From assembly GCA_013400975.1 (NCBI GenBank), contig WBMZ01014161.1, positions 288,865-352,864 of the forward strand: 64,000 nt of DNA, read 5' to 3'. Positions within the stretch are counted from its first letter, which is position 1. Each line of letters starts with the position of its first letter. Source of the DNA: Atrichornis clamosus (Eukaryota > Chordata > Aves > Passeriformes > Menuridae). The notes below the pieces were generated by a model. It did not search any database, was not told the DNA's origin, and worked only from the letters and a program-made list of their open reading frames with translations. Position numbers and translations under genes: made by a program. Shown here piece after piece: positions 26,469 to 41,138 of this stretch.

Positions 26469-29400
26469 GCCAGTCAAGGCTTGGGTGCGTCACTGCAGTG
26501 CCTGTGGGCTGGCTTGTGCCTGGAGAAGGCTGGTGTGGCCATGGAGGGCCACTCCTATCACCTCCCATGGCATTACGTGAGTGCTTATGCAGCGCTTCCT
26601 GTGGGAAGCAGGGGTAGCCTGGGTGAAATCCGGGCTCCTTGGAAGCTGACAGAAACTCTGCAAGTGTTGGCTGTGAAACGAGACTTTCTCCCTACGCCCT
26701 GGTGTGCTCAGAGAGGCTGCGGTTGCTGACACCAGCAAGAAGAAAGGTGGCTTGCTCAGCCAGCACTCCAGCAGAAGGAAAGGCTGGAAGTAACCATGCA
26801 TTTCAGGTGGGCTATTGGAAACCAGGCTGGGATTGCTTAAACAGATGGTGTCACACTAAGTTTCAGCACCACCACTCCCTGAGATGAGTGTTTCCAAAGA
26901 GAAACGTGAGGATGGGGAGAAAAATATGTTAGAGTGTGACAAAATCCTACTGTGTTATGGAAGGGCCAGTGGGAGGAAGGGAGATGTGGAATGAATCTAT
27001 CTACATAGTAAAGTGAAGGGATAGCATGTCTATGCAAGCCAGCACTGAAGGCAGCAGGGAAGATGTACCAGCATGGGCTTTTAACACACTGTTCACCATC
27101 AACATGCAAGTTCCCATCATTCTGCTCTGGTGACAGCCTGTGCTGAAATCTGTGTGCCCTCATCTTTATGTCCTTGCAGCTCTGGGTGGGGAGCTCAAGT
27201 GCACACCACAGGAACACCTCAGCAGGCAAGATGCTGGCTGGAGCAAGGAAGAGAAGTTGCCAAGAGCAGCTGGACTCTCTAAATGTAGACAAAAATTATC
27301 CTGTAAGCTCACAACTAAGAAGTGAACGTGCAGGACCATGATTTTTATCTGTACACTTAGGTACCGAGGCTGAAGCTGGTAAATGAACCTGTAGTATCAA
27401 CCATAGCTAGACTAAATTTTTCAAATGTTTCCTACAGTCCCACTTGGTGTAGCCTTAATGGCTTTAACTGCAATTGGCACCAGAAAGATGAGGAGTGACA
27501 AAAGTCATATTGCTCATGTTAAGAGAGCAAATCTAGCATTACAGGACAAGGTTGGTGCTGTGAACACCTTTTATGCTCTCCTGCACTGAGTGACACATCA
27601 TCAGTCACATATCTTCTAAGGACACATATCTTCTAAGGACACACAGTTGCTTGGAGGTATTCCCAGACCATTTCATTATCCTTTACATTCAAATGTTTTA
27701 ATTGTAAGTCACAGACCAGAGCTCACTCACATATAGGTATTTGTTATTTCAAGTTTCCTTCTTAATTAAAAAAAAAAAATTCTTCACCACTCTGGATGGT
27801 GATGGATTATGCTTTTACTCCAGATTATTTAAAAAAAACAATACATGAAAAGTTTGTCTCTGATACAATGAATTTCCCATTGACACTAAATTGGCAGTGC
27901 AATGGAACTGATAAGTACATTTCACACTTAGTTTAACATGCCTTAAAACAATCAGGTTAAAGGACTGAGAGGAAGCAAGGATGTCTAAAATAGCTGCTGA
28001 TATTTTCCTTTACTTTCTATAAGGCTTGACTTTTTAATAGTCAACCCATTTTTCCCATGCATTTTCATGTGCTTCAGTGAGTTGGATGCAATCCAGGCAT
28101 TGACTGACTGTGCTTTGCAGCACTTGCTAAGTTTCTTTTTCTTCTGGAGGAAAGAGAAACTCAAGAAAGAGAAACTTTGTGCGATAGTGCCTGAAAAAGG
28201 TGTTACATCACGGGGCCTGAAAATAACTGATAGGAGCCTGTTTGCCATGGGTTTGTTTCTCCTTTCTGTATGACTGTCATTAATGAGAAGGGCCAGTGCA
28301 GCCGGTACAGAAGCTTCCTCTCTGAGGATATGTATCCATGTCTAAATACACATATTTAACTTCGACTCAGGGTTTAGTGTGTACCAGTAGGTGACTTTCA
28401 GTTGCACGTCAATCCTGTTATTTGGGAATTGGATGCCACTGGACTGATTTATTGTTAGTGGACCTCTGATGCTAGTCCTACAGCACAGTGTTTCAAGAGT
28501 AAGAAATCAGAGCAATGCTTACCAAATCCCAAAATTAAAACGTCATTTTCTGGGCTTCTCTAAACACTTTACTGCCTATCACAATCAAAAGTTCTGCTCT
28601 GTGTCAGATGCTCCTGAATTGGTATTTCCCAGGGTAAAGCATGCTGGAAGATTCCAGACACTCCAGGGGCAGAGAGGACAAAACCTTCTCCTTGGAGCTC
28701 TTGGCTCCCTTCACAAGGCCTGCTCTGACATCTCTTGCAATGTTTTGCTTCTCTGTTGTAGTGGTCTGAGAACAGCGTGTCTCCTGCAGGCTTTTCATTC
28801 CTTTGGTTTGGGTGTTTGCACTGTCATCAAGAGGGATTGAGGCCGATATGTTAATTTTCACATCACCAGGATGCAGTTTTCAAGATAGAAATCTGTCATA
28901 TTGTGGGAGAGGGAAGGACACACACTGCCTTATTCAAGATGAAAAACTTCTGTTAATATGACTAAAAATTAGTCACATACCTGGGACAGGATTCCGTATT
29001 AGACTTAAAATTCATGCGAAGGGAACATCCATAGTTTTGGCAGGGGTGGGTATTCAGTGCATTTTTCAGGGATGAAACTCAGAAGAACACAGAAGGTCAG
29101 TTTAACCTTGTGGTTGTGGTTATGAATGAGCAAGGAAGTTTAAATTACACTGGCGGACAGCTCCTTTAGTCACAGGACCCCACAGTGCACTCTAGATCCT
29201 TCATAAGTAAATATGAGCACTTTGTGTTTTTACAGCAATAAGCAAAATGCTAAGACACAATGATTAGGTTGTTCTTATTTAGCTTTGCTGATGGTAAAGT
29301 TCCTTATTGGCTGCTCAAGATTACAGCTATGGAGCAGTCTATAAACAGAACAGCCAGGCATTTTTCACAAGTGTAATACAGTAGACTTTCAGCAAAGCTC

Positions 29401-32400
29401 TCTCCTGCTTCCTCATCATTTTAAATGACAAGCATCAAGCAAAAGAGAAAAAGCTAATTACATTTGTGTTTAATCCATCCAACCACTCATTCAAACTCTG
29501 AAGGATTATTTCACATGTCTGGCTGAATTCAGCAAAAGAAGTGGTTTCCTTCATAAGCAACTGATACATCATGCACAAGAGTACTTGGACATTGGTCTCT
29601 GCAATTTTTCCTGTGAATTTTTCTGTTTCAGACCTGTGAACAGTGATGCCTGAGATTCCCTGCCGCACTGCTCCTGGTTCACCTTGGGATCAGCTGCGCT
29701 TTTGATTATTCCTGCTGCTTCCAAATCCTGTCTCTTGCCCCACAGTCGACACTGCAGTTCTGTCTCACGAAATGCCTGTTCACAGAAATCCCCAGATGTG
29801 GTTTAGAGCTGCTCTCTGCCCCTCACGTGCCCTGGTGCTTTGCTGGCTGATGCTGGTTGACTGTACGTGCTTCCTCAGCAACAGAGGGAGCATCCAAACC
29901 CCCAGGGTTCCTCAGTCAACTTTTTCTAAATTGTTCCAGGAGCCTTTGACTGACTCACTGAAGCCCTATTAACTGAGTAATAGGACATTTCCCACTGCTT
30001 TACCTGGCATCTGCTTTCATTAAGTAATACTAAAGTTTTTCTTACTAATTTAATCAGAAGTGGAAAAAAAGCCTGAAGTCAGTAATGCTTCTAAGGATTT
30101 ATGCCACCAGTTTTAAGAAAGATCTGAATCAGACTTTTAATCTTTTTTAGCCCAGTGATTAAGTACAAAATTACTTTCTGGGAGTGAGAGCAGATGTCCA
30201 AGCTACATTTACCAAAACTTAGGTAGAAAACACATTTGTGTGTCAAATGGCACCTCATATTATAGGTGGAAATTTACCAAAACATGTAACTGTACAACAT
30301 TGCAATGATGGGGCCACCCTTTAATAAATCATGTGCAAAAAAGGCCTTTTGTGAAGAGAAGCTGCACTTCAGGCATATTCTTATTATTACTTAAACCTAA
30401 AGTCAACCAAAAGGGAAAACTCTTGCTGCCAACTGTGACAGACTGCAGCACTGCACTAACAGGAAGGCTATTTTAGTTCTGAATTGGGAACTGGATTACT
30501 TATTCAAACAGTAGTTTTCAACACTGCAAGACTATGTTCTTGTTCCCTTTGCAGTATGTTTCCAACTGTATCCTATTCACTGCACAGTTTCAAAGGATTG
30601 TACCTTTGCTATATATAAACACAGAGCACCTTGGTTTCTGAAATTGGTTTCCCCCAATTTCTGGCTGGTTTGAACAACCATGACTTGTTTCCCGTGCATC
30701 TATTTCAATAACATCCCAGCAGATGACAGCAGGCAGCTTGGACTGGGCTTCACATCAGCCTTCGGAACAGCTGCCAGGAAAAGGACAATATTTCTGAGCT
30801 ACATGGGTACATTTGCCATGGATGTCACAGTGAGGTTCATGCTACTGCACCACAGATACCTTCGAAGATTTCCATGGGCTTTGGGTTTCCTTCCTGGGTT
30901 TGCTGAAGTTACTGGGAGTTGTGCTACCAACTTCCTTGTGAGTGCTCTGTCTTAAATTGTCAGCATAAAAATCCCTTCTTTTGTGGAGAAGAACCTTTCA
31001 GATGGCAAGGGCAGCCAGCCAGTTCTTCCCAACTGCTGGAGAGCTGTAGGTGCTTTCTCTCCACAGGGAGGATATATTCTCCCACGTCAGGACAAATAGG
31101 ATCATGCCCTTGAAGAGCAACAGAGAAAATTCCACTCGTGTTTCACAATATACTCCAGTACAGGCTGTTGTCACGTGCATTTCAGTAAGTCTAGAAGAAT
31201 GGGTAGTGAATCTGGACAGCTTTGGCATGTTGGAAATTGTCTGTTTGAGGGGTCCACAGCTGCAGATCCAGAGCCCTCCTGGGTCTCCCACTGCCCTGCC
31301 TTGTGAACACAATCCTTGGGGGAAAGTTCTGCTGCACTTAAATGAAACTTGACTTGCACTGTTACTTGTTCAGACGAGCTGTGAGTACAAATGACTCATC
31401 ATTTCCCTACTTTGTTTTGCCTGTTAGGCAGCCATCAGCATTTACATCACAATTGATCATAAAAGAGTAAAACTGATGTAGCAGTTCCCACCTCGCCCCT
31501 TGTGAGTTACTACAGGAAATTTGCAGTCCTCCCCCAAATTCTCCACCTAAATGTCCCCACTTTGAATATTCAATGGAGAAAATATTCTGAGAGCTCTGCA
31601 GTTCTAGGCATTTCTTGCCTGTGACTTTTTCTCTGTTCAGTGGTATTTTTTGGCTTACCAGTACTCAGAGTTTTGGGGGAATAACAAACATGATGATGTG
31701 CTGTGATGGGCAGCCTAGCACAAACAAAAAAGTTTATAGAAGTTAAACCAACTCAGACAGAAACCTCAGGCACAAATGCTCTTTCATGCTCCTTCACCCT
31801 GACCCAAGAGCTCCAACTACAGCATCATTCTGTAGCCAAGTAGCACCACGACACAAAGATGGCACAGAGGAGAGCGACAACAAATTATCTTTAATTGCAG
31901 CAGTTTACCAAGGTCAGCCGTGCAACCCTGGCTGCATTTCACCTTGTTTTTGTCCTGTCTGCTAGAACCATCCAGTTCAGTGAACTGCAGCCAAAGCACA
32001 ACGAGACCACAAAAAGGCTGAGACATGAGAGCCTGTCCCAGGTTTGGCAGTGCCAGAGCTGGCGCTGCAGAAAGCTCTGCCCTTCTTGGTGAGTACAGAC
32101 TGCTGTTGCTTTCCTCTTTTTTTGGGAAAATAAGTTTAGCTGGCAAACACAACCTAAACCATTTGCATGCAAACACAGTTTGGAGTGGCAGGAGGTAGGG
32201 TGTGAGGGACTGAACTACACCCAACAGACACGAGGAGCCCTGTATGCATTTCACACTGTGCAGTACAAATGGTCTGACTGCAGCCCTCTTTGCAGAAATC
32301 TTGCCTCATTTCTTTGCCTCCCCATGTTTCTCAATACATTTCAAAATAAATTGTTATAGTTTGAAGGGTTTTTCTTTCATTTCATGTCTCAGAAGGGAAA

Positions 32401-35400
32401 AAAAAAATTATACCTGCTTCACCATCCCAAGGGCTCAAAGCAGGATTTTCTTCAAAAGTTTCCCTTAAGATCTTGTGTTAAGAGGACTACAGGTGTCAGG
32501 ATTTTAAGGCATGTACTGTATAGGCTGAAGTGCTGGCTATCCTGTGCAGATGTTCCTCAGCTTCCCCCTGTCACACAGTACACATACACTGTTGATATCT
32601 GGGTAGATAAATATGTGCACACCCACACCACTGGAGCACTGCACTTGATTTTTCTGAAAGAACCCAATTTGTCAAGAAACCCAGAAGATGCAGACAGAAA
32701 GTGCCAGCATCTGGCCATAAGCAGAAGCTGAGGAGGGAAAGAGAAACTCTGGTCATGAATGAGAAATCCCAGCAGCAGCTTCGTTTGCTGTCGACAATAA
32801 GTTAGTGCCTTAGGAATATCCCTGTGCAGGGGAGGCACAAGAGAAAGATTAAAAGGGACAGAAAGCATCAGACCTGAAAGTAGAAAAGTAGATGCCACAG
32901 AAACTGGAGATGTCTGGAAATCATGTGATTTCTTAATAGAGTTAAATAAAGCCAGGTCTGGAGCAGGGTTTAGTGGACTACGGGCCCCTGTTAAGGACTG
33001 TGTCATAGTCCATGGCTATGTTAAACTGTGACTTAGGACACCTTGCTTGGAGGCAGCTGTCTCAGTAGGTTCCTGCACTCTCGGGGCTGTCCATACCCAC
33101 CTCCTTCCTGCCTTCCATCTCAGCCTGAAGCCAGCATCCCTCTCTCCCGGCGTGGCAGGTTGGGTGGGTATCCCCTGAGCAGACTCACTGCCATCTCTCT
33201 CTGGTGCTGCAGCAAAATGTTAGGGAGCTCCTGAACAAAAGAGAGGTGATGCAAAAGAAATACCAGGAGCCTGTCCTCGACTTTAGTGACCATGAGCAGT
33301 AAATACTATAATGCTACCAGTGACAATGCATTTCTGTGGATGTGCTACTGCAATTTTTCCTAATTAAACAAAACCGGTTAATTCAATGTGCAGAAAAGGC
33401 ATTTCACTCATTTTCTATCAAAAATGATCGCTGGCTGTACTGAATGTCTTTTGGAAAAAAGCCACGAAATAAAAGAAAAAAAGAAAAATTGTGTGTGGGC
33501 AACGCTGTAATATTCCATGCCTGAGTTTACTTCCTCTTCTTTTTTTTCCTCTGAATAGCAAAAATTTAGCATTTTCTTTTTCTTTAAATAATCCTTCTTG
33601 CTGTTGGGACAACTCCCTTTTAAGGCCAGCTTTTTGCTCAGAGGGAATGTTGACTACACTTATAAACACCCACTTCCTAGGGTTTAGAATAGCAACATAA
33701 CCTGAACTATAGTTTCAGCAACATGCAGCAAACACATTCAGGCTAAGCCTGGCCTATCAGCTTTTCCAGAAATCCTTTGGAAGTGTTGGCAATTCCACTG
33801 GGTTTTTATTTGCTATCCTCATAAAATCACATCTTTGAAAACCTCCCCTCTTTCTCCTTTCTTCTTTGAAAGTAGAACCCTGTGGTTCTTCCAGCTCCAA
33901 AATACATAGTGAGAGTTTTTGGATGGGGCAGTAAACACTGAAGCAGGAAAATGCTGCCCTCTTTATAACTTAGGAATTTTAGGTGGGTGCAAACTGTGAT
34001 CGTGAGGAAGATTTCCAAGAACTACACTGAGGACCAGATTTCACCATATGTGTATTCTGCCCAAAATATCCACTTTATCTCCAGGGAAGGTTGCAAAAAA
34101 GCCTAATGACTTTTCAGCTGCTAGACTGTCATCCCCAGTGTAACTTACTGAAACCTGGTTAATTAGTTCCGTGCTTTGGAAAAAGATCTGGTGTAAGAGG
34201 GTAAAAATAATTTCCAGTTCAACGCCACGCACTGCAGTTAAACCAAAGTCCAAGAAGATCAGACATACAAACTGCAACCTCCAGAAGTACCAGTGACTTC
34301 TAAATACACCCTGGACTTACATGGCATCAACCCTGAGCCAGGGAACCATACTAGTGACTGATCTTTACTGGCCTCACTACTGAGGATACTCCAGCCTCTC
34401 CAGTCGTGCAGGTTTGGAATTGCTACCTGGTGTTTAAGCTGTTGCCTGTGTGTTTGTGTCACCTCTCGAAACTTCACACCGTGACGCCCCTTTGCCCGGA
34501 GCAGGATGTGTAATTCCAGTGCTGCACCAGCGGAGCAGATCCCCAGGGCCTGATGCTGAACCAGTTCACGTGGCCATAAATGGGGAGCAGCTCCACTGCT
34601 GGTGGTGACACTCAAACACACAAGCCTGGACTCGGGTCTTTCACACCTATTGCATGGTTTCTGAGCGGATGGCTGGGAGGCTAAATGTAAAATGATCCAC
34701 CCCCACTCTCCCGTGGAAGAAAAAAATAATAAAAAAACCCCTTAAAAACCAAAACAAAGCCCCAACACATGGAAACACATCAAAAACGTGCAAGGATTGG
34801 GGGGGAGGGGGAATCCTTGCTGAAAACAAAGCGATCTTGTGCCAAATGAGTTGTCATGGCTTTACTATAACATTCCCACAAAGAGGAACAGAATTTTCTT
34901 TATTGTGAAATCTTCGTTGTGAGTCTTGCTGCTCCTGGGAAAAGTCATATGTCAGAATAGAACAGTGTTTCCAAATATGACTAGTCTGAACAGATAAACA
35001 ATGAATGTCAACACAGCATTCAAGGAAGTATCTATCTGTGGTTAAATCCCTTTCTGAGAGAGTTTATATTCCTGTTCTGGTAGTACTACACACAGTGAAT
35101 GCCTATAGAGGTGCTTGCCTTTGTACACCAGAGCCTATGAAACTCCAGTTAAGAGTTCCTGGAGTCCCAGTGACGGACAGCCAAAGCACCAGCTGTGTCT
35201 GAGAACATCCTGCAGCATTATCTGCTGAGTTCAGAACTTTCTATTACATTTTCTCGAAACTCTGTGGTGCTAAGAGTCAGACAAAATTAATATTGATGTT
35301 CACTTAGGATTTTTAACTAAAAATCGGATGAATTTTCAGGTTTAGTCTCTTGTATTCCCAAAATTTGGGGCGGGGGGGGCGAACAGTCACAGTCCCACTT

Positions 35401-38400
35401 TAAAGTTCAGAGCACCACAAGAAAGCAGAAGGAAAGAAAGATCTCAGTCCTGTGCTCTCCCTCTCTCATTATAAACACTGGGACCAAGTTCATCTTGTCC
35501 TTCAACAGAGGTGAAAACAAAATGCGCTGTTAGGAGGAGGTCCTTGAGAAGCAAAACACCACTGTAACAATCCTAGTCCTAGGGCTGCTTCACCCAGCAG
35601 CTCTTTAATCAACACTCCCAGCAGTCTCCGCGAGCAGGTTTCCTACCTCAAGCCACCCTCTATCTCAGTCATGTCTGCTTTGACCACCAAAGCACAGTTG
35701 TGTTTCCGCTCTTTGGATGTATGAACTTCCATTTCTTTGCAGGAGAGCAATGTTACCTTATCAATGGAATGCATCCCTCTGCTGCCAATCAGTCTAAAAC
35801 TTCGGGGTCAGAGAAATCCACAGGTAATAAATTTGGGTTTCCAGCTCCCTTGGGTTATATTCACATTTATATAGGCTGTGGCAGTAAAGGCAAGAACCCA
35901 CTTCTGATCAGCATTCAGAGCCTTCCAAAACTCAGATCCTCTCCTCTGCCTCCCAACTTCTCTTAAATATAGACAATGACTTTTGGTTCTCTGCAGGTTT
36001 TTCCCTCAGGGCTGAGAAGCTACTCAGGAGATGCAGCATTTCAGAGACTCCCATTCCAGCCTGATTTGTGCTTGGAGAGGGGGGAGAAAGGCTGACCTTA
36101 AATGTCACTATGCCCCAAATCTGCATCTGCAAAACAGGGATGTTATGGGGAAGATGAAGATCCAGCACATTTAGAACATGTATTCTGGACAGCAATTTTC
36201 TTTTGTGGTCCCACAACACAGCAGAAGTTTGAATCCAAGAGAACACATTAAATCACACTGTCCTTGTTGTTAGGGGAGAACTGAAGGGAGCTTGGCCACT
36301 GGAATGGTTTTGTTTTTCGTAACACTATTAAACACAAAGAAACCCAGGAGCTTGGCAGCCTATTCCACCATGTAAATCGATGTCTTTCTAAATTACCAGA
36401 AAGTTCATTTGAGGTGAAAATCCTCCACTGAAATTTGACATCTGAAATACCTCCTAACCAGTACCTCAAATTCCTTTTTCAGCATTATTCTCCACAGATG
36501 AAGAAAAAAAAAAGGAGTTTCACTAGCCTTTTAGAATGGCATGAATGTTTCAGGGGACTGAAGTGACAACCCTGTAGCCATAGCTGAGAGCAGCTAAACA
36601 TCCATCACCAGCAAAGTCCCACCCGGGGGTGGCTGTCGGGACCAAGAGCACTGCAGGTCAGCCAGTCAGCATCAGGCAGGACTCACTCTCACACCTCCAG
36701 CCAGCTAATCTGCCTGTCAGTAAATACAGGGAGACATTAAGAAGGGTTGCTGCAGTTCCTAACTCTACACCTCGTGAGTCAGTTCAGTAGCAGCCACGGC
36801 AAACACTGCCACCCTGCTTTGCCGCAGTTGCCTCGGCTTACAGAGGTTACAAAAGGCAGGGGCAGGTTTCTTTACTTTTACATTCATTCATTTTTTGCTT
36901 ATTTGTTGCTGCAGCTACGAAGTTCTGGTATTCTTGGCTGTGCTGCCGTGATTCCAGTGTCTTTTAATTTGGATGCTTTGCATATACCTGCAATTATCCA
37001 GAGTTACGTCATTGCTCCATATTAGTCCAGAGACACTCTGCTGTGTGAAGTCCATGAAACAGGGAAGGTCCACTCAAGGGAAGGAACAGCAGCTCCTGGT
37101 CTCAGCCTACACGATGCCCTGTTCAGTTCCCGATATTTTTCTCAAAACAGGCTCAGCCCACCTGCCTGGATGCTACAAGCAACCAGGGAACAAACACATG
37201 CAGAAAGGAAGAAAAATACCCAAAGTGTCTGGTATAGCACATATGCCGAGTGGAAGAGTACACTGAATTTCTAGAGGTTGGGGGAAGGGAAGTTGTGGAT
37301 CTGATCCTTCCTTCTACAAGACAACATAGGTTAAAAGAAAGGGAAAGTTTCCTATACTCTTCATCAACCCTTCCCTCACATCTTCATGATGCCTGCCCCT
37401 CTTTTAAATCCTCAGCACTTAGTCAGGTATTGGTCAGCCAGCCTTGGGGCACAGGAAAACTACCTACCTACTGATTCAGTCCAGGTCCCTTCAGAACTCT
37501 GCACTCTAAATAAAAATAAGCTTTAAAGAGATATGTTATCACCATAATGAACAATTGATAAGTGTGCCCCCTGAACTTTAATCTTTTTCTGCAATTAGTG
37601 TGCAAATATTTCAGAAGATACTGTTTTATATTATTAAAAAGAACGGGAGATTCACCATGTTAGTGATTCTGCAAGTGCCTTTAGATGGGAGAATTAACAC
37701 CTACAACAGGCAACATGATTGACTTGCATCACAGCACCACTACCTTTCAGGAGCTTGACAGACACTAATTTTGGAAAGGTGTTTTGCATGGAAGACTGGC
37801 ATTCAGAGCACATGGAAAATTAAATACGTGCGGGTGTTACTTAGCAACCTACAGAACAAGACTTCAAGAGTAGATAGAAAAATTGCCAACTTGAAAGGAT
37901 AAAGTTTGTTAACGTGTAGGAGCAGCCACTGTTCTTCAAAGCCTTCAAACTAAAACTCGCTGCTGTACACAGAGACAGCCAGAGCCACACCACTGCTAAA
38001 ACAATTCAGCACTTCCCTTGAGCTACAACTAGAAACTGTAAAGCCACACAAGAGAAAAATTAGACTGCATTCTCAAGGTTTTCTGCGATTTTGGTGAACT
38101 GCTTTTATGAGTAGCTGGCTAGCCAGGGACAGCATAGACTCAGAAATTGCAGGACTCTCCGATGCCAAGGACCACTTAAGCTAAACACCTCTCTAGCAGA
38201 GCTTTGTTTTGCAAACACGCACAACCAAGGTCTCATTTTTCAGTTTACTGTACAAACCAACACGTCACAGCACAAACAACCCCGCTGCAGACAGGCTCTA
38301 GGGATGCTGTAGCATTCTGTGCTGCAGGATTTGTGCTGTGACCCCCTGTGAAAGGCCCAGAGATATCAGGGGATCCAGGGCTGTTCACGTCACCTGAAAC

Positions 38401-39553
38401 ACCACTTCAGGAGACCACAGGGATATTTACAGAGTAAAAATGCACACGCACACCAGCATCATTCAAGTCAGACACTGAAGTACATTGTGAAGAGGGTACT
38501 TCTGGTGAGGAGTCACAGGTGTGTTGATGCTTTTGGGAAATGCTCACTCGCGCTGAAGGAAAGAAAATGTACCTGCTGGAAGGTCTCCAAAAGCTCTAAA
38601 ACCCCCTTTCTTCTGCCCTGACCTTCCACAGGTGATTCTTCAGGGAATTCCTCTAACTAGAGGTGGGAAAACAGCCACAGCCAAACAGTCCCCAAAAGCA
38701 GTTGTGCACAACACACAGAATCTGCTCAGTTATTCAGGACAGAAACAGAAGTCCAAATTACAGGTTTCCATAGTTTAATTACAAGCCACCTATCCAATGC
38801 ATGGAACTCTCCCATTAGGAATGGCTGTCCATGCTTTTGGGCAATTAAAGCAACCCATTCATTATTCTGTTCTACAAAAAGCACAGTTTTGTTTTCTGGT
38901 GTCCCTGCCTCAGGTTTCATATCAGTTATTGCCACTTCAGAAACTTAATGACTGCAGGGTTTTGGGGAGGGTTTTTGGGCTTTTTGGGTTTTAAAGAAAC
39001 TTACAGAATGAATTTGTCCCTTCCATGTACTGATATGGAAGGCTATGCTGCAAGTACATCAATATTGGGCTAAATATATCCTTTTAATCTTGATTTGCAT
39101 AGAAAGAATAAACATAGCCAAGAAAATAAAGCTTAGAGTCTACAAAAGTATTTGTCACAGAGGAGAGAAATAGTAGGCAGCTAGGCTTTCCTCGTAGTTA
39201 TCTGGAGCCAGAAAGTAAAAATATTGTTCTTCCTGCTATTAAGATTTAAATAGATGTTCAAGTCAATTCTAAAAGCAAGTCAGAGGATGGGAAGAAATAT
39301 CAGTGTGGGAAGATATTACATAAACTGAGATGCAATTGAAAATAGAAAATGAGGAAAGTGCTGTGATCCTTTTCAATCTACTAAGCCAAACAGATCCAAT
39401 TGCCACTACTATCTCAGTTCCCATTACTTGCTTAGACAGGAGTGAGGGGGCATTCGGGGGAAATCAAGTCTGAATGCCAAACTCCAAGCTCTGCATTTTG
39501 AAGGGATAAAACCACAATTTTTATCAGTTGTGTTCTCACCATTTATGGCCTTG
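26469..39553. other. Gene-poor stretch, no gene supported
   Basis: I find only a short 17-bp tandem duplication at 27606-27639. The longest frames (minus strand at 26837-27292, 31817-32254 and 32557-33006) show no domain signature, repeated codon pattern or splice partner and look like chance. No further LTR or CR1 copy was recognised by eye, although strongly decayed relics could be present. Confidence 0.5.
27606..27639. repeat. Tandem duplication, 2 x 17 bp
   Basis: The unit CACATATCTTCTAAGGA occurs twice head-to-tail without mismatch (27606-27622 and 27623-27639). It is a small recent slippage or duplication event. Confidence 0.95.
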
Positions 39554-39750
39554 AATCATAGAATGGCTTGGGTTGGAAGTGACCTTAAAGATCATCTGAT
39601 TCCAACACCCTGCTGCCAGCAGGGGCACCTTCCACTAGACCAGGTTGCTCGGAGCCCCATCCAATTGGGCCCTGAACAGTTCCAGGGATGGGGCAGCCAC
39701 AGCTCCTCCAGGCAACCTGTGCCAGGGCCTCCCCTCCTCTGCTGTGAGCA
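39554..39750 (-). mobile_element. CR1 LINE, 5'-truncated 3' end
   Basis: The plus strand starts AATCATAGAATGGCTTGGG, the antisense of the CR1 3' tail (ATTCTATGATT). It continues with the usual antisense order: TTGGAAGTGACCTTAAAGAT, CACCTTCCACTAGACCAGG, GCCCCATCCAA, TTCCAGGGATGGGGCAG and GGCAACCTGTGCCAG. The element therefore lies on the minus strand with its 3' end at 39554. Resemblance is lost by about 39750, giving the short 5' truncation typical of chicken repeat 1 copies. It is better preserved than the copy near 13.5 kb. CR1 usually leaves no clear target duplication, and none was seen. Confidence 0.93.
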
Positions 39751-41114
39751 CAGGGTGCTGTGGTGAGAGGGACAGCCCAGCCAAAGGGCCTTGCTCTCAC
39801 CTTCGTGTCTGAGAAACAACATACACCTCAGTTCTCACACCTGTGAGCATCACAGCACAGAAGCATCATGAAAATGCAGCCATGGTTATTGCTGGGAGCA
39901 AAAGCACAAAGAAAATGTAAACTCCGAGAACCTCGCTAGGGTTGAACAGGGGGAAAATGTTGTGTCACAGGATGCAGTTTCTTTCATTGAAGCTGAAGGA
40001 GGACTTCAGGCTGCAGTTAGCAGCAGTGTAATCAGGTGTAGTAAAGGCACCCTCAGCAGGGGAGAGGAAGGAAGAGTCACCCATTTATGCCAGTTGCACT
40101 GAAAATCCATACAGGAGAGATGGAACAAAGAATTAAATAAACATCACAGTAGGAGGAGTAACCACTTCTACATGCTTCCATTAGCTATGCTAGACACCAA
40201 AAATAAAGAACCTCAGAGTAAGGTAACATAAGAAAGTGTGCAGGACTTTTTTCCTTTTTTTTTTTTTTTTATTTTAAAAGGTGTCCGTATACAAATGCAA
40301 GTAGCATGACAGAAAAATAAGGGGAACCAGAAGTACCTGCCCACAAAGGGGATTTCAACATGGTAAGTTTAACTGAAACACAGTGGGGAAGTGAAACTGA
40401 GTAGGAGAGGGGCTTGATGCTAAACATTAGGTTGATCTGCTTTTCAATTCTTTATGGTGTGTGTCATACACACAATGGGGGTAGACACACCTTATTCTGA
40501 CATGAGTCCTTAAGGGTCGAGTTGAACAACCATAAACAGAGGAACAAAGCAATGCTGTGAAAGCTGCTGATATCTTAATACTGTTGAAACTAAATGAGCC
40601 ACAAAAACAATGCAGAGAGTAACGCATTACCACTTTTAGGAACATTGTGCATATGCTGGTCAGGACTCAGGAGGTCGTATGAAATGAAACATCAGTAACA
40701 GCACTGAGAAAGTGCCAGTTAATTTAAGAAAAGAGTCCGCTATATTAAAGTCCCTACCAATTCTGCAAAGTCAGACACGTAGATACCAACAGACTGGCAC
40801 TGCAGAAAATAACATAAAGCAAAGCATAAATACTTGCTCAGCCTTAACAAGCAGCTTTCAAAGCTATCTTTGACAAACAACAGTTATTTCCATGGGGAGT
40901 GAGTTTTTGCACCAACTAATGGCTGTTGGCAATTGTCTGCACATTTTTACTTAAGGCAGAAATGCATAAGTGAACGTGTATTTTTTGAGCACAGGCTGAC
41001 ATAAGTATTGAGGGGCTGCCTACACTAGACTTTGTAATGAACAGCTTTACAGTCCCTAGGTCCTAAAAGACTTGGTGCAAACCTAGTTTGGTGTAGTAAA
41101 CAAGAGAAGACACA
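39751..41114. other. Unannotated stretch left of the candidate polyadenylation site
   Basis: A T16 run lies at 40255-40270. No gene, transposon or other structure was recognised in the rest. Confidence 0.5.
40255..40270. repeat. T16 homopolymer
   Basis: This is an uninterrupted run of 16 T followed by ATTTTAAAAG. It could be the antisense tail of an old retroposed copy, but no such body is recognisable. Confidence 0.9.
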
Positions 41115-41132
41115 GTTCTTTGCATGATAAGT

Positions 41133-41138
41133 TTTATT
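41133..41138 (-). terminator. Distal polyadenylation signal AATAAA
   Basis: The plus strand TTTATT reads AATAAA on the minus strand. Roughly 20-35 nt downstream (lower coordinates) the minus strand has GTGTCTTCTCTTGTTT, a good U/GU-rich downstream element. Cleavage would fall near 41115. Confidence 0.45.

Noticed and set aside
32557..33006. 149-residue minus-strand open frame
   Set aside because: There is no domain or splice partner. The sequence reads like translated noncoding DNA with scattered methionines and hydrophobic runs.
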